Source: an uncultured Oscillospiraceae bacterium
GTDB lineage: Bacteria; Bacillota_A; Clostridia; Oscillospirales; Acutalibacteraceae
Length of the DNA: 64,000 nt
Assembly (NCBI GenBank): GCA_910589395.1
Contig: CAJUTL010000002.1
Location: 58,386 to 122,385, forward strand
Direction: 5' to 3'
Shown: piece after piece, positions 40,427 through 48,679 of the stretch
Numbering within the stretch: position 1 is the stretch's first letter
How the letters are laid out: each line of letters begins with the position of its first letter
Position numbers and translations under genes: made by a program
The notes under the pieces: generated by a model
Seen by the model: the letters and a program-made list of their open reading frames with translations, nothing else
Database searches by the model: none
Told to the model about the DNA's origin: nothing

Positions 40427-41599
40427 ATGAAAAAGATCGTAAGCACGGTTTTGGCTTTTTGCCTGGTACTGAGCTGTCTGCCTGTATCGGCTGCCGCGGC
40501 AGGAAGCTTCCGAGATGTTCCTTTCGGCCAGTACTATACCGAAGCGGTCGATTGGGCTGTTGAGAACGGGATCACTTCCGGTACCGGCACCAATACCTTT
40601 AGTCCTAATTCCAAGTGTACCAGAGGGCAAATAGTTACATTCCTGTGGCGCGCTGCCGGAAAACCTTCTTCTTCCTATCCAACGCAGTTTTCGGATGTCC
40701 ATGAAAAGGAATATTATGCAGAAGCGGTAAAATGGGCAGTTGAGACAGGAATCACCTCGGGCACCAGCCACACTGCCTTCAGCCCGAATGCCGGGTGTAC
40801 CCGGGCTCAGGCTGTCACCTTTCTGTACCGTGCCGCCGGTGAACCCGTTTCTACAGGAACAAATTCTTTTGGAGATGTACCTGTCGGGGCCTATTATTCC
40901 AATGCTGTAGGCTGGGCCGTTGAAAACAAAATCACTGCCGGGACAAGCGCTACCTCCTTTAGCCCCAATTCAGGCTGTACCCGCGCGCAGATTGTGACGT
41001 TCCTGTATCGCTTTTTAGGCGGCTCGAACGAGCCTGACAAACCGGAGTTGACCCGCAGGGATAGGATTCAAAGGGTTTGCGATATTATTGAAAAGAACGG
41101 ATTGCTGAGCGCAAACAGACGCCATAAATTTATAGATTTTATGCCGGCGGAAGATGAATATGTAAGTTTAAATTATGACAAAGCGGAAAGCAGCTTTGAG
41201 CTCACATATGAAATCAGCCGCAATGACGGAGTGAGCACTGCTGTGTTTGTCCTGTTTGATTTACAGCGTGATGGCGTGGAGGATATATTTTGCGGGATTG
41301 AAGATGCAAATGGCAGAAGGACATTTCTCAATCCGCAAATCGAGCTGAGTGATTTTAATCTAAATAGGAAAAACTTTTCTTATGCTATCACCAGTGGCAG
41401 CGGCAACGGTTTGGGATGGAGCTTAGCCGATTTACGCAGTTTTGCAGATCCTGCCACAGCTTTAGCCTTCCTTCGGTGGGAATATATGCTTGAAAAGTTG
41501 GGATCCAGCTTACAGGATTTCGGATTCAGAAATTACAAAAATATTGGCGTTGAGGAAGGTCCGCTCAGCGGCAACGAGTTTTTGAGTGTCGCAAACTAA
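40427..41599 (+). CDS. Secreted SLH-domain protein with novel C-terminal domain
   Basis: 390 aa. Signal peptide MKKIVSTVLAFCLVLSCLPVSAAAA (cut near 25), then three SLH repeats (about 27-78, 88-140, 145-200) each with a YY..AV.WAV..GIT.GT block and a CTRAQ/CTRGQ-[IV]VTFL block. SLH domains bind pyruvylated wall polymers. The remaining approximately 185 residues (RDRIQRVCDIIEKNGLL to FLSVAN) match no family I can name; they are alpha/beta in appearance. RBS aaggaga precedes ATG 40427; the frame open to 40316 is leader. Confidence 0.88.
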   Translation: MKKIVSTVLAFCLVLSCLPVSAAAAGSFRDVPFGQYYTEAVDWAVENGITSGTGTNTFSPNSKCTRGQIVTFLWRAAGKPSSSYPTQFSDVHEKEYYAEAVKWAVETGITSGTSHTAFSPNAGCTRAQAVTFLYRAAGEPVSTGTNSFGDVPVGAYYSNAVGWAVENKITAGTSATSFSPNSGCTRAQIVTFLYRFLGGSNEPDKPELTRRDRIQRVCDIIEKNGLLSANRRHKFIDFMPAEDEYVSLNYDKAESSFELTYEISRNDGVSTAVFVLFDLQRDGVEDIFCGIEDANGRRTFLNPQIELSDFNLNRKNFSYAITSGSGNGLGWSLADLRSFADPATALAFLRWEYMLEKLGSSLQDFGFRNYKNIGVEEGPLSGNEFLSVAN

Positions 41600-41651
41600 G
41601 ATAAAATGCTCCAACGCAGCGCCCTCCGGTATTTGATAATCCAAAACGCCC

Positions 41652-41692
41652 TTCTCTAACAACTAATAACTAACAGCTAACAACTGCAAGAT
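41652..41692. repeat. TTAGTTG-type word block
   Basis: CTAACAACTAATAACTAACAGCTAACAACT, the same word set as at 0.2, 13.85, 30.4, 57.4-57.5, 58.6-58.95 and 60.0 kb. Confidence 0.8.
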
Positions 41693-41697
41693 AGGTC

Positions 41698-41725
41698 TTG
41701 CTTTTTCCCCGAAATGTGTTAGAAT
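41698..41725 (+). promoter_or_regulatory. Promoter of the ferredoxin gene
   Basis: TTGCTT (41698-41703) and TAGAAT (41720-41725), 16 bp apart, 34 bases before the ATG. Confidence 0.65.
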
Positions 41726-41758
41726 AGGGGTGTAAAAATCTTGTGGAGGTGTTACCCC

Positions 41759-41929
41759 ATGCCTTATGTAATCAGTGACGAATGTATTGCCTGCGGTGCT
41801 TGCGCCAGCGAATGTCCTGTAGGAGCTATCTCTGAGGGAGACGGCAAATATGTGATCGATCCCGATACCTGCATCGATTGCGGCGCTTGCGCCGGAACAT
41901 GCCCGGTAGGCGCTCCTCAGGAGGGCTGA
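41759..41929 (+). CDS. Clostridial 2[4Fe-4S] ferredoxin
   Basis: 56 aa. Two CxxCxxCxxxCP clusters (CIACGACASECPVGAI and CIDCGACAGTCPVGAP) in the standard 55-residue fold. A low-potential electron carrier, for example for pyruvate:ferredoxin oxidoreductase and hydrogenase. The ATG at 41759 follows GGAGGTG by 8 nt. Single-gene unit. Confidence 0.95.
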   Translation: MPYVISDECIACGACASECPVGAISEGDGKYVIDPDTCIDCGACAGTCPVGAPQEG

Positions 41930-42056
41930 TCGGCTTTCGGGCCTTACCTACGGACGAGCCGTCAGGCTGTCAATTCGGAAAAGCGGGATCCAGGGCGGCA
42001 CGGCGCTTGCCTTGGGTTCCACTTTTTGTTTCTTAGGAAAAAAGGAGGGAAAGCTG

Positions 42057-42821
42057 GTGTCGATCAGCGAGAAGGAGGCTCGGCCAGCGCCGGAGAATTC
42101 TCATTGGGAACCCTTGGGAAAAAACTGCCGGGTGCTGGTAACAGAGGAACATAAATTTACCACCGATACGCTGCTGCTGGCTTGTTTTTCCATGCCCCGG
42201 GGGAAAGAGGACTGCGCCGATATCGGCACGGGCTGCGGAACGATCCCCCTGCTCTGGTGCGCCCGGGGGGAGCCGGGCTTCTGTATGTCGGTGGAGGTAC
42301 AGCGGGAAGCGGCTCATCTGGCCCGCCTGTCCATTGAGGAAAACGGCTTTGAAGGCAGAATGTATGTGGTATTGGGGAATATCAGGGAGTATAAGCTGCT
42401 GTATACCCACCAAAGCCTGGATCTGATGGCCTGTAATCCACCCTATTATCCGCCGGACAGCGGATATCAGCCCAAAAAGCGTTCCAGGAAGATCTCCCGC
42501 CACGAGGACCAGCTGACTCTGGAGGTTTTGGCCGCCGCTGGGAAATACTGCCTGAAGCACGGCGGCAGGCTTTGTATTTGCCTGCCCACAGAGCGGCTGA
42601 CGGAGGCCATGGGGCTTTTCCAGAAATACGGGCTGGAGCCAAAGCGGCTGCAGCTGGTGCAGTCCAAGCCCGGCAAAGCCCCCTACCTGTTTCTGCTGGA
42701 ATGCCGCCGGGGCGGCAAGCCGGGCCTTGCGGTAGAGCCCACCCTGATCATCACGGACGAGCAGGGAAATTACACCAGGGAGATGCAGGAGATTTACGGG
42801 GATTACCGAGAAAAGGAGTAA
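42057..42821 (+). CDS. TrmN6-like tRNA/RNA adenine-N6 methyltransferase
   Basis: 254 aa from GTG at 42057, with AAGGAGG 8 nt upstream; the frame is open to 42012. Rossmann SAM-binding motif DIGTGCGTIPLLWCAR, acidic loop VEVQREAAHLAR, and the catalytic NPPYYPP typical of N6-adenine methylases. E. coli TrmN6 methylates A37 of tRNA1(Val); this is the closest named function. Followed by the RsmI gene after a repeat module. Confidence 0.85.
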   Translation: MSISEKEARPAPENSHWEPLGKNCRVLVTEEHKFTTDTLLLACFSMPRGKEDCADIGTGCGTIPLLWCARGEPGFCMSVEVQREAAHLARLSIEENGFEGRMYVVLGNIREYKLLYTHQSLDLMACNPPYYPPDSGYQPKKRSRKISRHEDQLTLEVLAAAGKYCLKHGGRLCICLPTERLTEAMGLFQKYGLEPKRLQLVQSKPGKAPYLFLLECRRGGKPGLAVEPTLIITDEQGNYTREMQEIYGDYREKE

Positions 42822-42834
42822 GAAATGCTTGTAC

Positions 42835-43121
42835 AATGAGGAATGAGCAATTAGCAATGGCGAGCATGGTCAAAGCGGTAAATTATAGTTTAACACGCAG
42901 TTCCCACCTGTCATTCTGAGGAACGAAGTGACGAAGAATCTCGTCCTTAATTTTCCGAATAAAAGGGGAAAGGACGAGATCCTTCGCTTCGCTCAGGATG
43001 ACAGGAGAGAGGTGAGCGAATAACCGGTAAATTCCAATTTATCGCTCAGTTTGCGGTCGGGTCAGAAACCAAACTTCCGCACCAAGTGGAGACACGAGTG
43101 GCCGCGGCGCTTCGCCGCCAA
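42835..43121 (+). repeat. Composite intergenic repeat module
   Basis: C motif (42838-42860), TAAATTATAGTTTAACACG, A palindrome (42909-43003), GAATAACCGGTAAATTCCAA, and B motif (43036-43121) ending GGCGCTTCGCCGCC. The A palindrome is, base for base, the reverse complement of the one at 30627-30723, and identity runs on into both flanks. Confidence 0.88.
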
Positions 43122-43184
43122 ATTCTGATCTTGCTCTTATAATTGGTCAATAGAAACACTTTCACAACGAAAAAGGAGATCGCC

Positions 43185-44039
43185 ATGGAGCAAAAAGCGC
43201 TGGAAAAAGGGGCGCTGTATGTGGTGGGAACGCCCATCGGGAACCTGGGGGATTTTTCTCCCCGGGCCAAAGAGACCCTGGAGCAGGCGGATTTTATTGC
43301 CGCGGAGGATACCCGGGTCACGATGAAGCTTTTGAACCACTTTGCTGTCAAAAAGCCTCTTTTGAGCTATTTTGAACACAACAAGCTGTCCCACGGGGAG
43401 CTGATTTTACAGCGCCTTCGGGCAGGGGAGACCTGCGCCCTGGTTTCAGACGCGGGTATGCCCGCCATTTCCGATCCCGGTGAAACGCTGGTTGCCGCCT
43501 GCGCAGGGGAAGGCATTCCGGTTTACGTGGTGCCCGGCCCCACGGCGGTGATCTCCGCCCTGGCGGTCAGCGGGCTGCCCACCGGGCGCTTTACCTTTGA
43601 GGGGTTTTTAAGCGTGAACAAGCGCGGCCGCCGGGAGCACCTGCTTTCTGTAGAGCGGGAAACCCGTACCATGGTGTTTTACGAGGCTCCTCACAAGCTG
43701 CGGAAAACCCTTTCCGATTTTGAAAAAACCTTCGGAGGAGATCGAAAGATCGCCGTGGTGCGGGAGCTGACAAAGCTTCACGAGGAGGTCTGGCGCACTA
43801 CCTTGAAGGAGGCCGCCGCCCATTACCGGGAGCGGGAGCCGAGAGGGGAATATGTGCTGGTCCTTGCCGGGGCGGAAGCTTCTTCCCCGGAGCGGGAGGA
43901 GTACACCCTGGAAGACGCCGCCGGCCTTGCCCGGGAGCAGATGGAGCAGGGCCTTTCCGCCGCCGACGCGGCAAAGGAGGCGGCAAGGCTGACCGGACTG
44001 AAAAAAGGGGAAATTTACCGGCTTTTAAGTGGAAAATAA
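43185..44039 (+). CDS. rsmI: 16S rRNA (cytidine-1402-2'-O)-methyltransferase
   Basis: 284 aa. SIROHEME/tetrapyrrole-methylase fold: LYVVGTPIGNLGDFSPRA, AAEDTRVTMKLLNHF, LVSDAGMPAISDPG and VVPGPTAVISALAVSGLP are the family's signature blocks. The ATG at 43185 has AAAAAGGAG 8 nt upstream. Methylates the ribose of C1402 in the ribosomal P site. Confidence 0.95.
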   Translation: MEQKALEKGALYVVGTPIGNLGDFSPRAKETLEQADFIAAEDTRVTMKLLNHFAVKKPLLSYFEHNKLSHGELILQRLRAGETCALVSDAGMPAISDPGETLVAACAGEGIPVYVVPGPTAVISALAVSGLPTGRFTFEGFLSVNKRGRREHLLSVERETRTMVFYEAPHKLRKTLSDFEKTFGGDRKIAVVRELTKLHEEVWRTTLKEAAAHYREREPRGEYVLVLAGAEASSPEREEYTLEDAAGLAREQMEQGLSAADAAKEAARLTGLKKGEIYRLLSGK

Positions 44040-44114
44040 CACGGCAGGCTTTTCTGAACGATTGGAAAGCCCAGCTGTTTTGTGATAGAGGAAAAGGGAA
44101 ATGGAGGAATTTAC

Positions 44115-45458
44115 GTGAAAAAATTTTTGATTGCTATTATCCTGGCAGGGCTTCTGCTGCTGGAGCTTTCCGCCTGCGCGCTGCTGGCCCGGGCCCCCGT
44201 ACCGGACGCCTCCGGTACGGAAAGCGCAACTGCTCCCGCGGCGGAGAGCGCTTTGGAGCTGACCCTGGAATTTTCCTTCGGGGAGCGCACCGGCAGCTAT
44301 CGCGGAGAAGTAAAGGACGGCCTGCCCCACGGGCAGGGCTCCTTTACTTCTCAGAATGCCGACGGCGGAGCCTGGACCTATACCGGAGAATGGGACATGG
44401 GCCACTGGAACGGGAAAGGGCGGTCAGAATGGGAAGACGGCACCTACCATGAAGGGGAATATCAAAACGACGTAGCTGAGGGACAGGGCGTGCGGGGCAC
44501 GGAAACCGAACGCTATGAGGGAACCTTCCGAAACGGCGTTATTGCGGAAGGAAAGTATTATTATAAAGACGTGCTGCTGTTCGAGGGGGAATTTGACCCG
44601 GCCACCGGCAGACCGGTAAAGGGGCGGCTGTACGATTTGGACGGAAGAGTTTACGAGGGCGAGATCGACCCCGAAACCGGCGAGCCCAACGGCCAGGGAA
44701 AAATTCTGGAGGCGGACGGCACCGTAAGCTTTGAAGGCACCTTTGTTCAGGGAAACGCGGAGATCAGAATAACCGCCGTGCCCTATGAGGAACCGGTGGC
44801 CGAGGGCGAGCTGACCCGGGCGGAGCTTTCGGACCTTTACGCCCACACCGATGGAACCGGAACGGATTATACCGGCAGAAAAGCCACCGTTACCGGCATT
44901 GTCACTGCGGGCTTTACCACCACGGAGGGAGAGCTGCGCTTTGAGATTTGCCAGAATATCGGAGAGCGGAAAAACCCCACGCTGATCGCGGCAAAGGAGA
45001 TCCCGCTTCAGAAGGGGGATATCATAAAAGCTAGCGGAACCTTCACAAACCAGGCCATAGAGCCAATCCTGGAGGCGGATACGCTGGAGGTGATCTCTCT
45101 GGAGGAAGGGGACGACCCGCCGCTGTTTTGCAGTGAAGCGCCGGCTTCTCAGACCCTGGGAGACCTGAAGATCACCGTGGAAAAGGTGGAATTCTGCGAA
45201 AAGCGGTTTTTGGTGTTCCTGTCTGTGGAGAACCTGGGGGAAGAAGAGGCCTATCTCGGGCGGAACGGCAGGGTGGTCCAGGGGCAGACCCAATATGAAA
45301 GCAGCTATGATCCGCTGTATCTGGACTATCCCCAGCTGCAAACCGCGATCCTGCCCGGCGTAAAGACCGCGGGCGTGATCCCCTTCCCCGCCATAGACGC
45401 CGAAGACTGCCGCTTCTATTTTGATGACGCTGTGTTTGAGATCGGGGTTCAAAAGTAA
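44115..45458 (+). CDS. MORN-repeat lipoprotein
   Basis: 447 aa from GTG at 44115 (GGAGGAA 7 nt upstream). Lipoprotein signal with lipobox LELSAC (Cys near 20). Residues about 55-230 hold MORN repeats (YRGEVKDGLPHGQGSF, YTGEWDMGHWNGKGRSEW, YHEGEYQNDVAEGQG, YEGTFRNG, YEGEIDPETGEPNGQG). Then comes an OB-like segment (about 235-320, GRKATVTGIVTAGF..KASGTFTN) and a DUF4352-like beta domain to the end. Surface-attached; ligand unknown. MORN motifs in bacteria often act as scaffolds. Confidence 0.85.
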   Translation: MKKFLIAIILAGLLLLELSACALLARAPVPDASGTESATAPAAESALELTLEFSFGERTGSYRGEVKDGLPHGQGSFTSQNADGGAWTYTGEWDMGHWNGKGRSEWEDGTYHEGEYQNDVAEGQGVRGTETERYEGTFRNGVIAEGKYYYKDVLLFEGEFDPATGRPVKGRLYDLDGRVYEGEIDPETGEPNGQGKILEADGTVSFEGTFVQGNAEIRITAVPYEEPVAEGELTRAELSDLYAHTDGTGTDYTGRKATVTGIVTAGFTTTEGELRFEICQNIGERKNPTLIAAKEIPLQKGDIIKASGTFTNQAIEPILEADTLEVISLEEGDDPPLFCSEAPASQTLGDLKITVEKVEFCEKRFLVFLSVENLGEEEAYLGRNGRVVQGQTQYESSYDPLYLDYPQLQTAILPGVKTAGVIPFPAIDAEDCRFYFDDAVFEIGVQK

Positions 45459-45553
45459 GAGCTTGTACCGCCGCCGGTTCCACTGGCGGTTTGCGCGGCT
45501 CGAAGCTCCGTATACGTATTCTATCGGTATAAGCTTTAAGAACAGAGGAAACC

Positions 45554-46498
45554 ATGAAAAAAGGAAATTATCTCGCGGAGGCGCCGCCGGAAAAGCTGGC
45601 CGCCCTAAAGCCGGTTTGCGCGTTACTGGGGCTGGAATGGAACCGGGTAAAAAATGCCCGGCAGTTCCACGAGGACGGCGGCGGGGCGGACAGGGCCTAT
45701 TCTGTGTACCGTGTGGAATATGACGGGCGGGAATACGTGCTGAAGCAAAGCGTACCGGCGGAGGCGGAGCTGTACCATACCTATCTGGAGCGGGAGGCCT
45801 TTCCCGTTCCCAGGCTGTACGCCGCCGCGCAAAGGGGAAAAAGCTGCTGGCTGCTTTTGGAACATATTCCGGGCGGAGATTTGCGAGATTTTACCCCGGA
45901 GCTGGCGGAAAAAGCGGCGGAAAGCCTCAGCGCCCTTCATAACGCTTATTGGTGGGGAAAGCCCGAAAACGGGAAAGAAAACAGCGGAGAGCGCTTTGTA
46001 AGATATTGGGAACGGATCACCCGCCGGGCAAAGTGCCTTGTGAGATATCCGGCGCTGCGGGAGGCCTATGAGGTGTTTTTGCAGCGGCAGAAAACCTGTC
46101 CGCTTACTCTGTGCAACGGAGATTTTCTCCAATATAACGCCCTGTTTGACGGGGAAAGGGTGGTGCTCATCGACTGGGCCTTCGGCGGGGAAATGCCCTA
46201 TTCCCTGGACCTTGCCCGGCTGATCGCCCATGGCAGCGAAAAACGGGAGGCTTTTCCCTTTTTTATGACGGAGGAGCTGCGCCGGAAATTTTTACAGGCC
46301 TATTACCGGCGCATGAAAGAGCCGCCGGACTATGCGGATTTTCTGTGGGACACGGTGCTTTCGGCGCTGAACGAGTACATAGAATTTCTGGAAGAGGATT
46401 TTCTGAAGCAGGAGGAAGAGCCTGACCCGTTTTACCTTCGCCGGGCGGAAGAGACCGCGGCGGTGATCCGCCGGGGGAAGCAGGCTTTTTTACCATAG
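45554..46498 (+). CDS. Aminoglycoside-phosphotransferase-like kinase
   Basis: 314 aa. APH/choline-kinase fold: ATP-site lysine Lys64 in YVLKQ, hinge LLLEHIPGGDL, catalytic loop LCNGDFLQYNALF and metal Asp207 in LIDWAFGG. The usual HGD of the catalytic loop is Asn188-Gly-Asp190; the catalytic Asp190 and metal-binding Asn195 are kept, so activity is possible. Substrate unknown; the neighbourhood does not suggest antibiotic resistance. RBS AGAGGA precedes the ATG. Confidence 0.82.
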   Translation: MKKGNYLAEAPPEKLAALKPVCALLGLEWNRVKNARQFHEDGGGADRAYSVYRVEYDGREYVLKQSVPAEAELYHTYLEREAFPVPRLYAAAQRGKSCWLLLEHIPGGDLRDFTPELAEKAAESLSALHNAYWWGKPENGKENSGERFVRYWERITRRAKCLVRYPALREAYEVFLQRQKTCPLTLCNGDFLQYNALFDGERVVLIDWAFGGEMPYSLDLARLIAHGSEKREAFPFFMTEELRRKFLQAYYRRMKEPPDYADFLWDTVLSALNEYIEFLEEDFLKQEEEPDPFYLRRAEETAAVIRRGKQAFLP

Positions 46499-46533
46499 GC
46501 AGCACCGCAAAATTTTGAAAGGACGGGAACGAT

Positions 46534-48276
46534 ATGCTGAGAAAAACCAAGATCATTTGCACCCTGGGGCCCGCGACCGACGACGAGAGCGTTCTGCGCC
46601 GCCTGATGCTGGGGGGCATGAACGCCGCCCGGTTCAATTTTTCCCACTGCACCCATGAGGACGCTTTGAAAAAGCTGGAGGCGGTCATCCGCCTGCGGGG
46701 AGAGCTGGGTCTGCCCATTGCCACCATTCTGGATACAAAGGGGCCGGAGATCCGGGTGAAATCCTTTGCAAACGGCCCTGTCGAGCTGAAAAAAGGAGAT
46801 ACCTTCACCCTTACCACCCGGGAGGTGGAGGGAGATGAAACGATCGTTTCCATCACCTATCCCGATCTGCCGAAGGATCTGCAAACCGGCGCCCGGGTGC
46901 TCATCGACGACGGCCTGGTGGAAATGAGGGTGCGCAACGTTTCCGATACGGATATCGTCTGCGAGGTGAAAAATGGCGGCAGGGTATCGAACAACAAGGG
47001 CATCAACGTTCCCGGCACCAAGCTTTCCATGCCCTTTATCAGCGAGAGGGACCGCTCCGATATCATTTTCGGCATTGAAAGCGGTTTTGATTTTATCGCC
47101 GCCTCCTTCACCCGATCCGCCGCAGACATTCTGGAGATCCGGAAGATCCTGGAGGAATACCACTGCCATTCCATCAATATCATCGCCAAAATCGAAAATA
47201 TGGAGGGCGTGGAGAACATCGACGAGATCCTCCGGGTGGCGGACGGCATCATGGTGGCCCGGGGCGATATGGGAGTAGAGATCCCCTTTGAGGACGTGCC
47301 CGTGCTACAAAAGCAGCTGATCCAGAAATCCTATCATGCCGGAAAGCAGGTGGTCACTGCCACTCAAATGCTGGACTCCATGATGAAGAACCCCCGCCCC
47401 ACCCGGGCGGAGGCCACCGACGTGGCCAACGCCATTTACGACGGCACCAGCTGTATCATGCTGTCCGGAGAAACCGCCGCGGGCAAGTACCCGGTGGAGG
47501 CCCTGGAAACCATGGTGCGCATCGCGGAAAAGGCGGAGCAGAGCATCAATTACATTCAGCGGTTCAACTCCCGGGATAATTCCGATATCGCCTTCGATGT
47601 GACCAACGCCATTTCCCACGCCACCTGCACCACCGCCCACGACCTGGGGGCCAAGGCCATTATTACCGTGACGAAATCCGGCGGAACGGCCCGGCAGCTT
47701 TCCAAGTTCCGCCCGCTGTACCCCATTGTGGGCTGTACCATTCATGAGCACGTCTGCCGCCAGCTGAACCTTTCCTGGGGCGTTTCTCCCCTGGTGATCG
47801 CCGAGGAAAAGGATACCGACACCCTGTTTGACCACGCGGTGGACGCGGCGGAGCAGGCGGGCATTGTAAAAAGCGGCGACCTGGTGGTGATCACCGCCGG
47901 TATGCCCCTGGGGGTATCCGGCACCACCAATATGATGAAGGTCCATGTGGTGGGCCATGTGCTGCTCACCGGCCAGGGCGTTACGGAGAAAGCGGTTTCC
48001 GCCCGGCTGTGTGTGGTAAAAAAGCCGGAGGATCTGAAGAATTTCCGGGACGGAGACATTCTGGTGGTCTCGGAAACAGACAACACCATGGTGGATTACC
48101 TGCGCCGTGCCTCCGGCATTATCACCGAGCAAAAGGGTCAGAACACCCACGCCGCCATTGCCGGCCTCGCCATGGATAAGCCGGTGATCACCGGAGCCGA
48201 ATACGCCACCGATATCCTGAAAAACGGTGCGGTGGTAACGCTGGACGCCCAGACCGGCAGGGTCAGCGCGTGCTGA
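46534..48276 (+). CDS. pyk: Pyruvate kinase with C-terminal PEP-utilising domain
   Basis: 580 aa. TKIICTLGPATDDE, MNAARFNFSHC, KGPEIRV, the active-site IIAKIENMEGVENIDEI, MVARGDMGVEIP and TQMLDSM are intact. Residues about 485-578 add a PEP-utiliser mobile domain (SGIITEQKGQNTHAAIAGLAMDKPVI) as in Bacillus and many Clostridia. Makes pyruvate and ATP from PEP. RBS GAAAGGA is 9 nt before the ATG. Confidence 0.97.
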   Translation: MLRKTKIICTLGPATDDESVLRRLMLGGMNAARFNFSHCTHEDALKKLEAVIRLRGELGLPIATILDTKGPEIRVKSFANGPVELKKGDTFTLTTREVEGDETIVSITYPDLPKDLQTGARVLIDDGLVEMRVRNVSDTDIVCEVKNGGRVSNNKGINVPGTKLSMPFISERDRSDIIFGIESGFDFIAASFTRSAADILEIRKILEEYHCHSINIIAKIENMEGVENIDEILRVADGIMVARGDMGVEIPFEDVPVLQKQLIQKSYHAGKQVVTATQMLDSMMKNPRPTRAEATDVANAIYDGTSCIMLSGETAAGKYPVEALETMVRIAEKAEQSINYIQRFNSRDNSDIAFDVTNAISHATCTTAHDLGAKAIITVTKSGGTARQLSKFRPLYPIVGCTIHEHVCRQLNLSWGVSPLVIAEEKDTDTLFDHAVDAAEQAGIVKSGDLVVITAGMPLGVSGTTNMMKVHVVGHVLLTGQGVTEKAVSARLCVVKKPEDLKNFRDGDILVVSETDNTMVDYLRRASGIITEQKGQNTHAAIAGLAMDKPVITGAEYATDILKNGAVVTLDAQTGRVSAC

Positions 48277-48317
48277 AAGCCGCCGAAAATGGGAAAAGCC
48301 GAGGCTTTTCGTAAAAA

Positions 48318-48350
48318 ACAAAAAAGAAGCCTTGCTTTTTCAGGCTTCTC
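48318..48350 (-). terminator. Terminator of the 48.4-kb minus-strand unit
   Basis: On the minus strand GAAGCCT..AGGCTTC followed by TTTTTTG and further T-rich sequence. It may also stop pyk read-through from the other side. Confidence 0.85.
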
Positions 48351-48468
48351 AGAGTAAAATGAAACTGGAAACATAAAAATAGCGGCAGGACATGAAAAGC
48401 GCCAACTTTCCATGTCCCTGTGATGAGTGATGAAGCCACTCAACACAACAGTCTTTCGACTGCACCAC
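48318..48468 (-). ncRNA. Candidate small RNA or mini-gene with own promoter and terminator
   Basis: A minus-strand unit of about 150 nt: promoter 48475-48503, predicted start near 48468, terminator 48318-48350. The RNA would fold as CAGTC-GAAA-GACTG, GAGTG-GCTTCAT-CACTC, and GGACATGGAAAG..CTTTTCATGTCC before the terminator. It also holds a 39-codon frame (GTG at 48468, stop TGA at 48350-48352) whose product would be Cys- and aromatic-rich with a hydrophobic end. The stop lies exactly at the terminator, so a peptide cannot be excluded. I recognise no family. Confidence 0.6.
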
Positions 48469-48474
48469 GCTCCT

Positions 48475-48503
48475 ATTATATCCATTTTCCGGTATCATTT
48501 CAA
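48475..48503 (-). promoter_or_regulatory. Near-consensus minus-strand promoter
   Basis: TTGAAA (48498-48503) and TATAAT (48475-48480) with 17 bp spacing. No annotated-size gene lies downstream except the candidate small RNA. Confidence 0.85.
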
Positions 48504-48552
48504 GTCCGGCAATGGGGATAAAGGGTTTCTCGTGTTGCGCTTTGATTTTTCA

Positions 48553-48660
48553 GGCGGTGTTGAGTTTTACGCTCAGCGCCGCCTTTTATGTTTCCGGCAC
48601 GGCATGGGCGGCGGCAGGCGCGGTTTTCGCGTTTTCCGCCGGGCCGCTCGCCGGAAACAG
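48553..48660 (+). other. Structured leader of the WG/SLH gene
   Basis: GGCGGTGTTGAG and GCTCAGCGCCGCC (48553-48583) form a terminator-like hairpin followed by TTTT. Next TGTTTCCGGC (48589-48598) is exactly complementary to GCCGGAAACA (48650-48659), enclosing GC-rich inner stems. The RBS TAGGAGG (48666-48672) follows at once. The reading frame is open through this stretch from 48512, so an N-terminal extension cannot be wholly excluded. Confidence 0.55.
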
Positions 48661-48679
48661 CTTGTTAGGAGGAATGGAA

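Noticed and set aside
45554..46498. Aminoglycoside resistance gene
   Set aside because: Only the general APH fold is seen; surrounding genes are housekeeping and no mobile element is near.
48512..48679. N-terminal extension of the WG/SLH protein
   Set aside because: No RBS at 48512, while TAGGAGG at 48666 is ideally placed for ATG 48680, which starts a normal signal peptide; kept only as a remote possibility.
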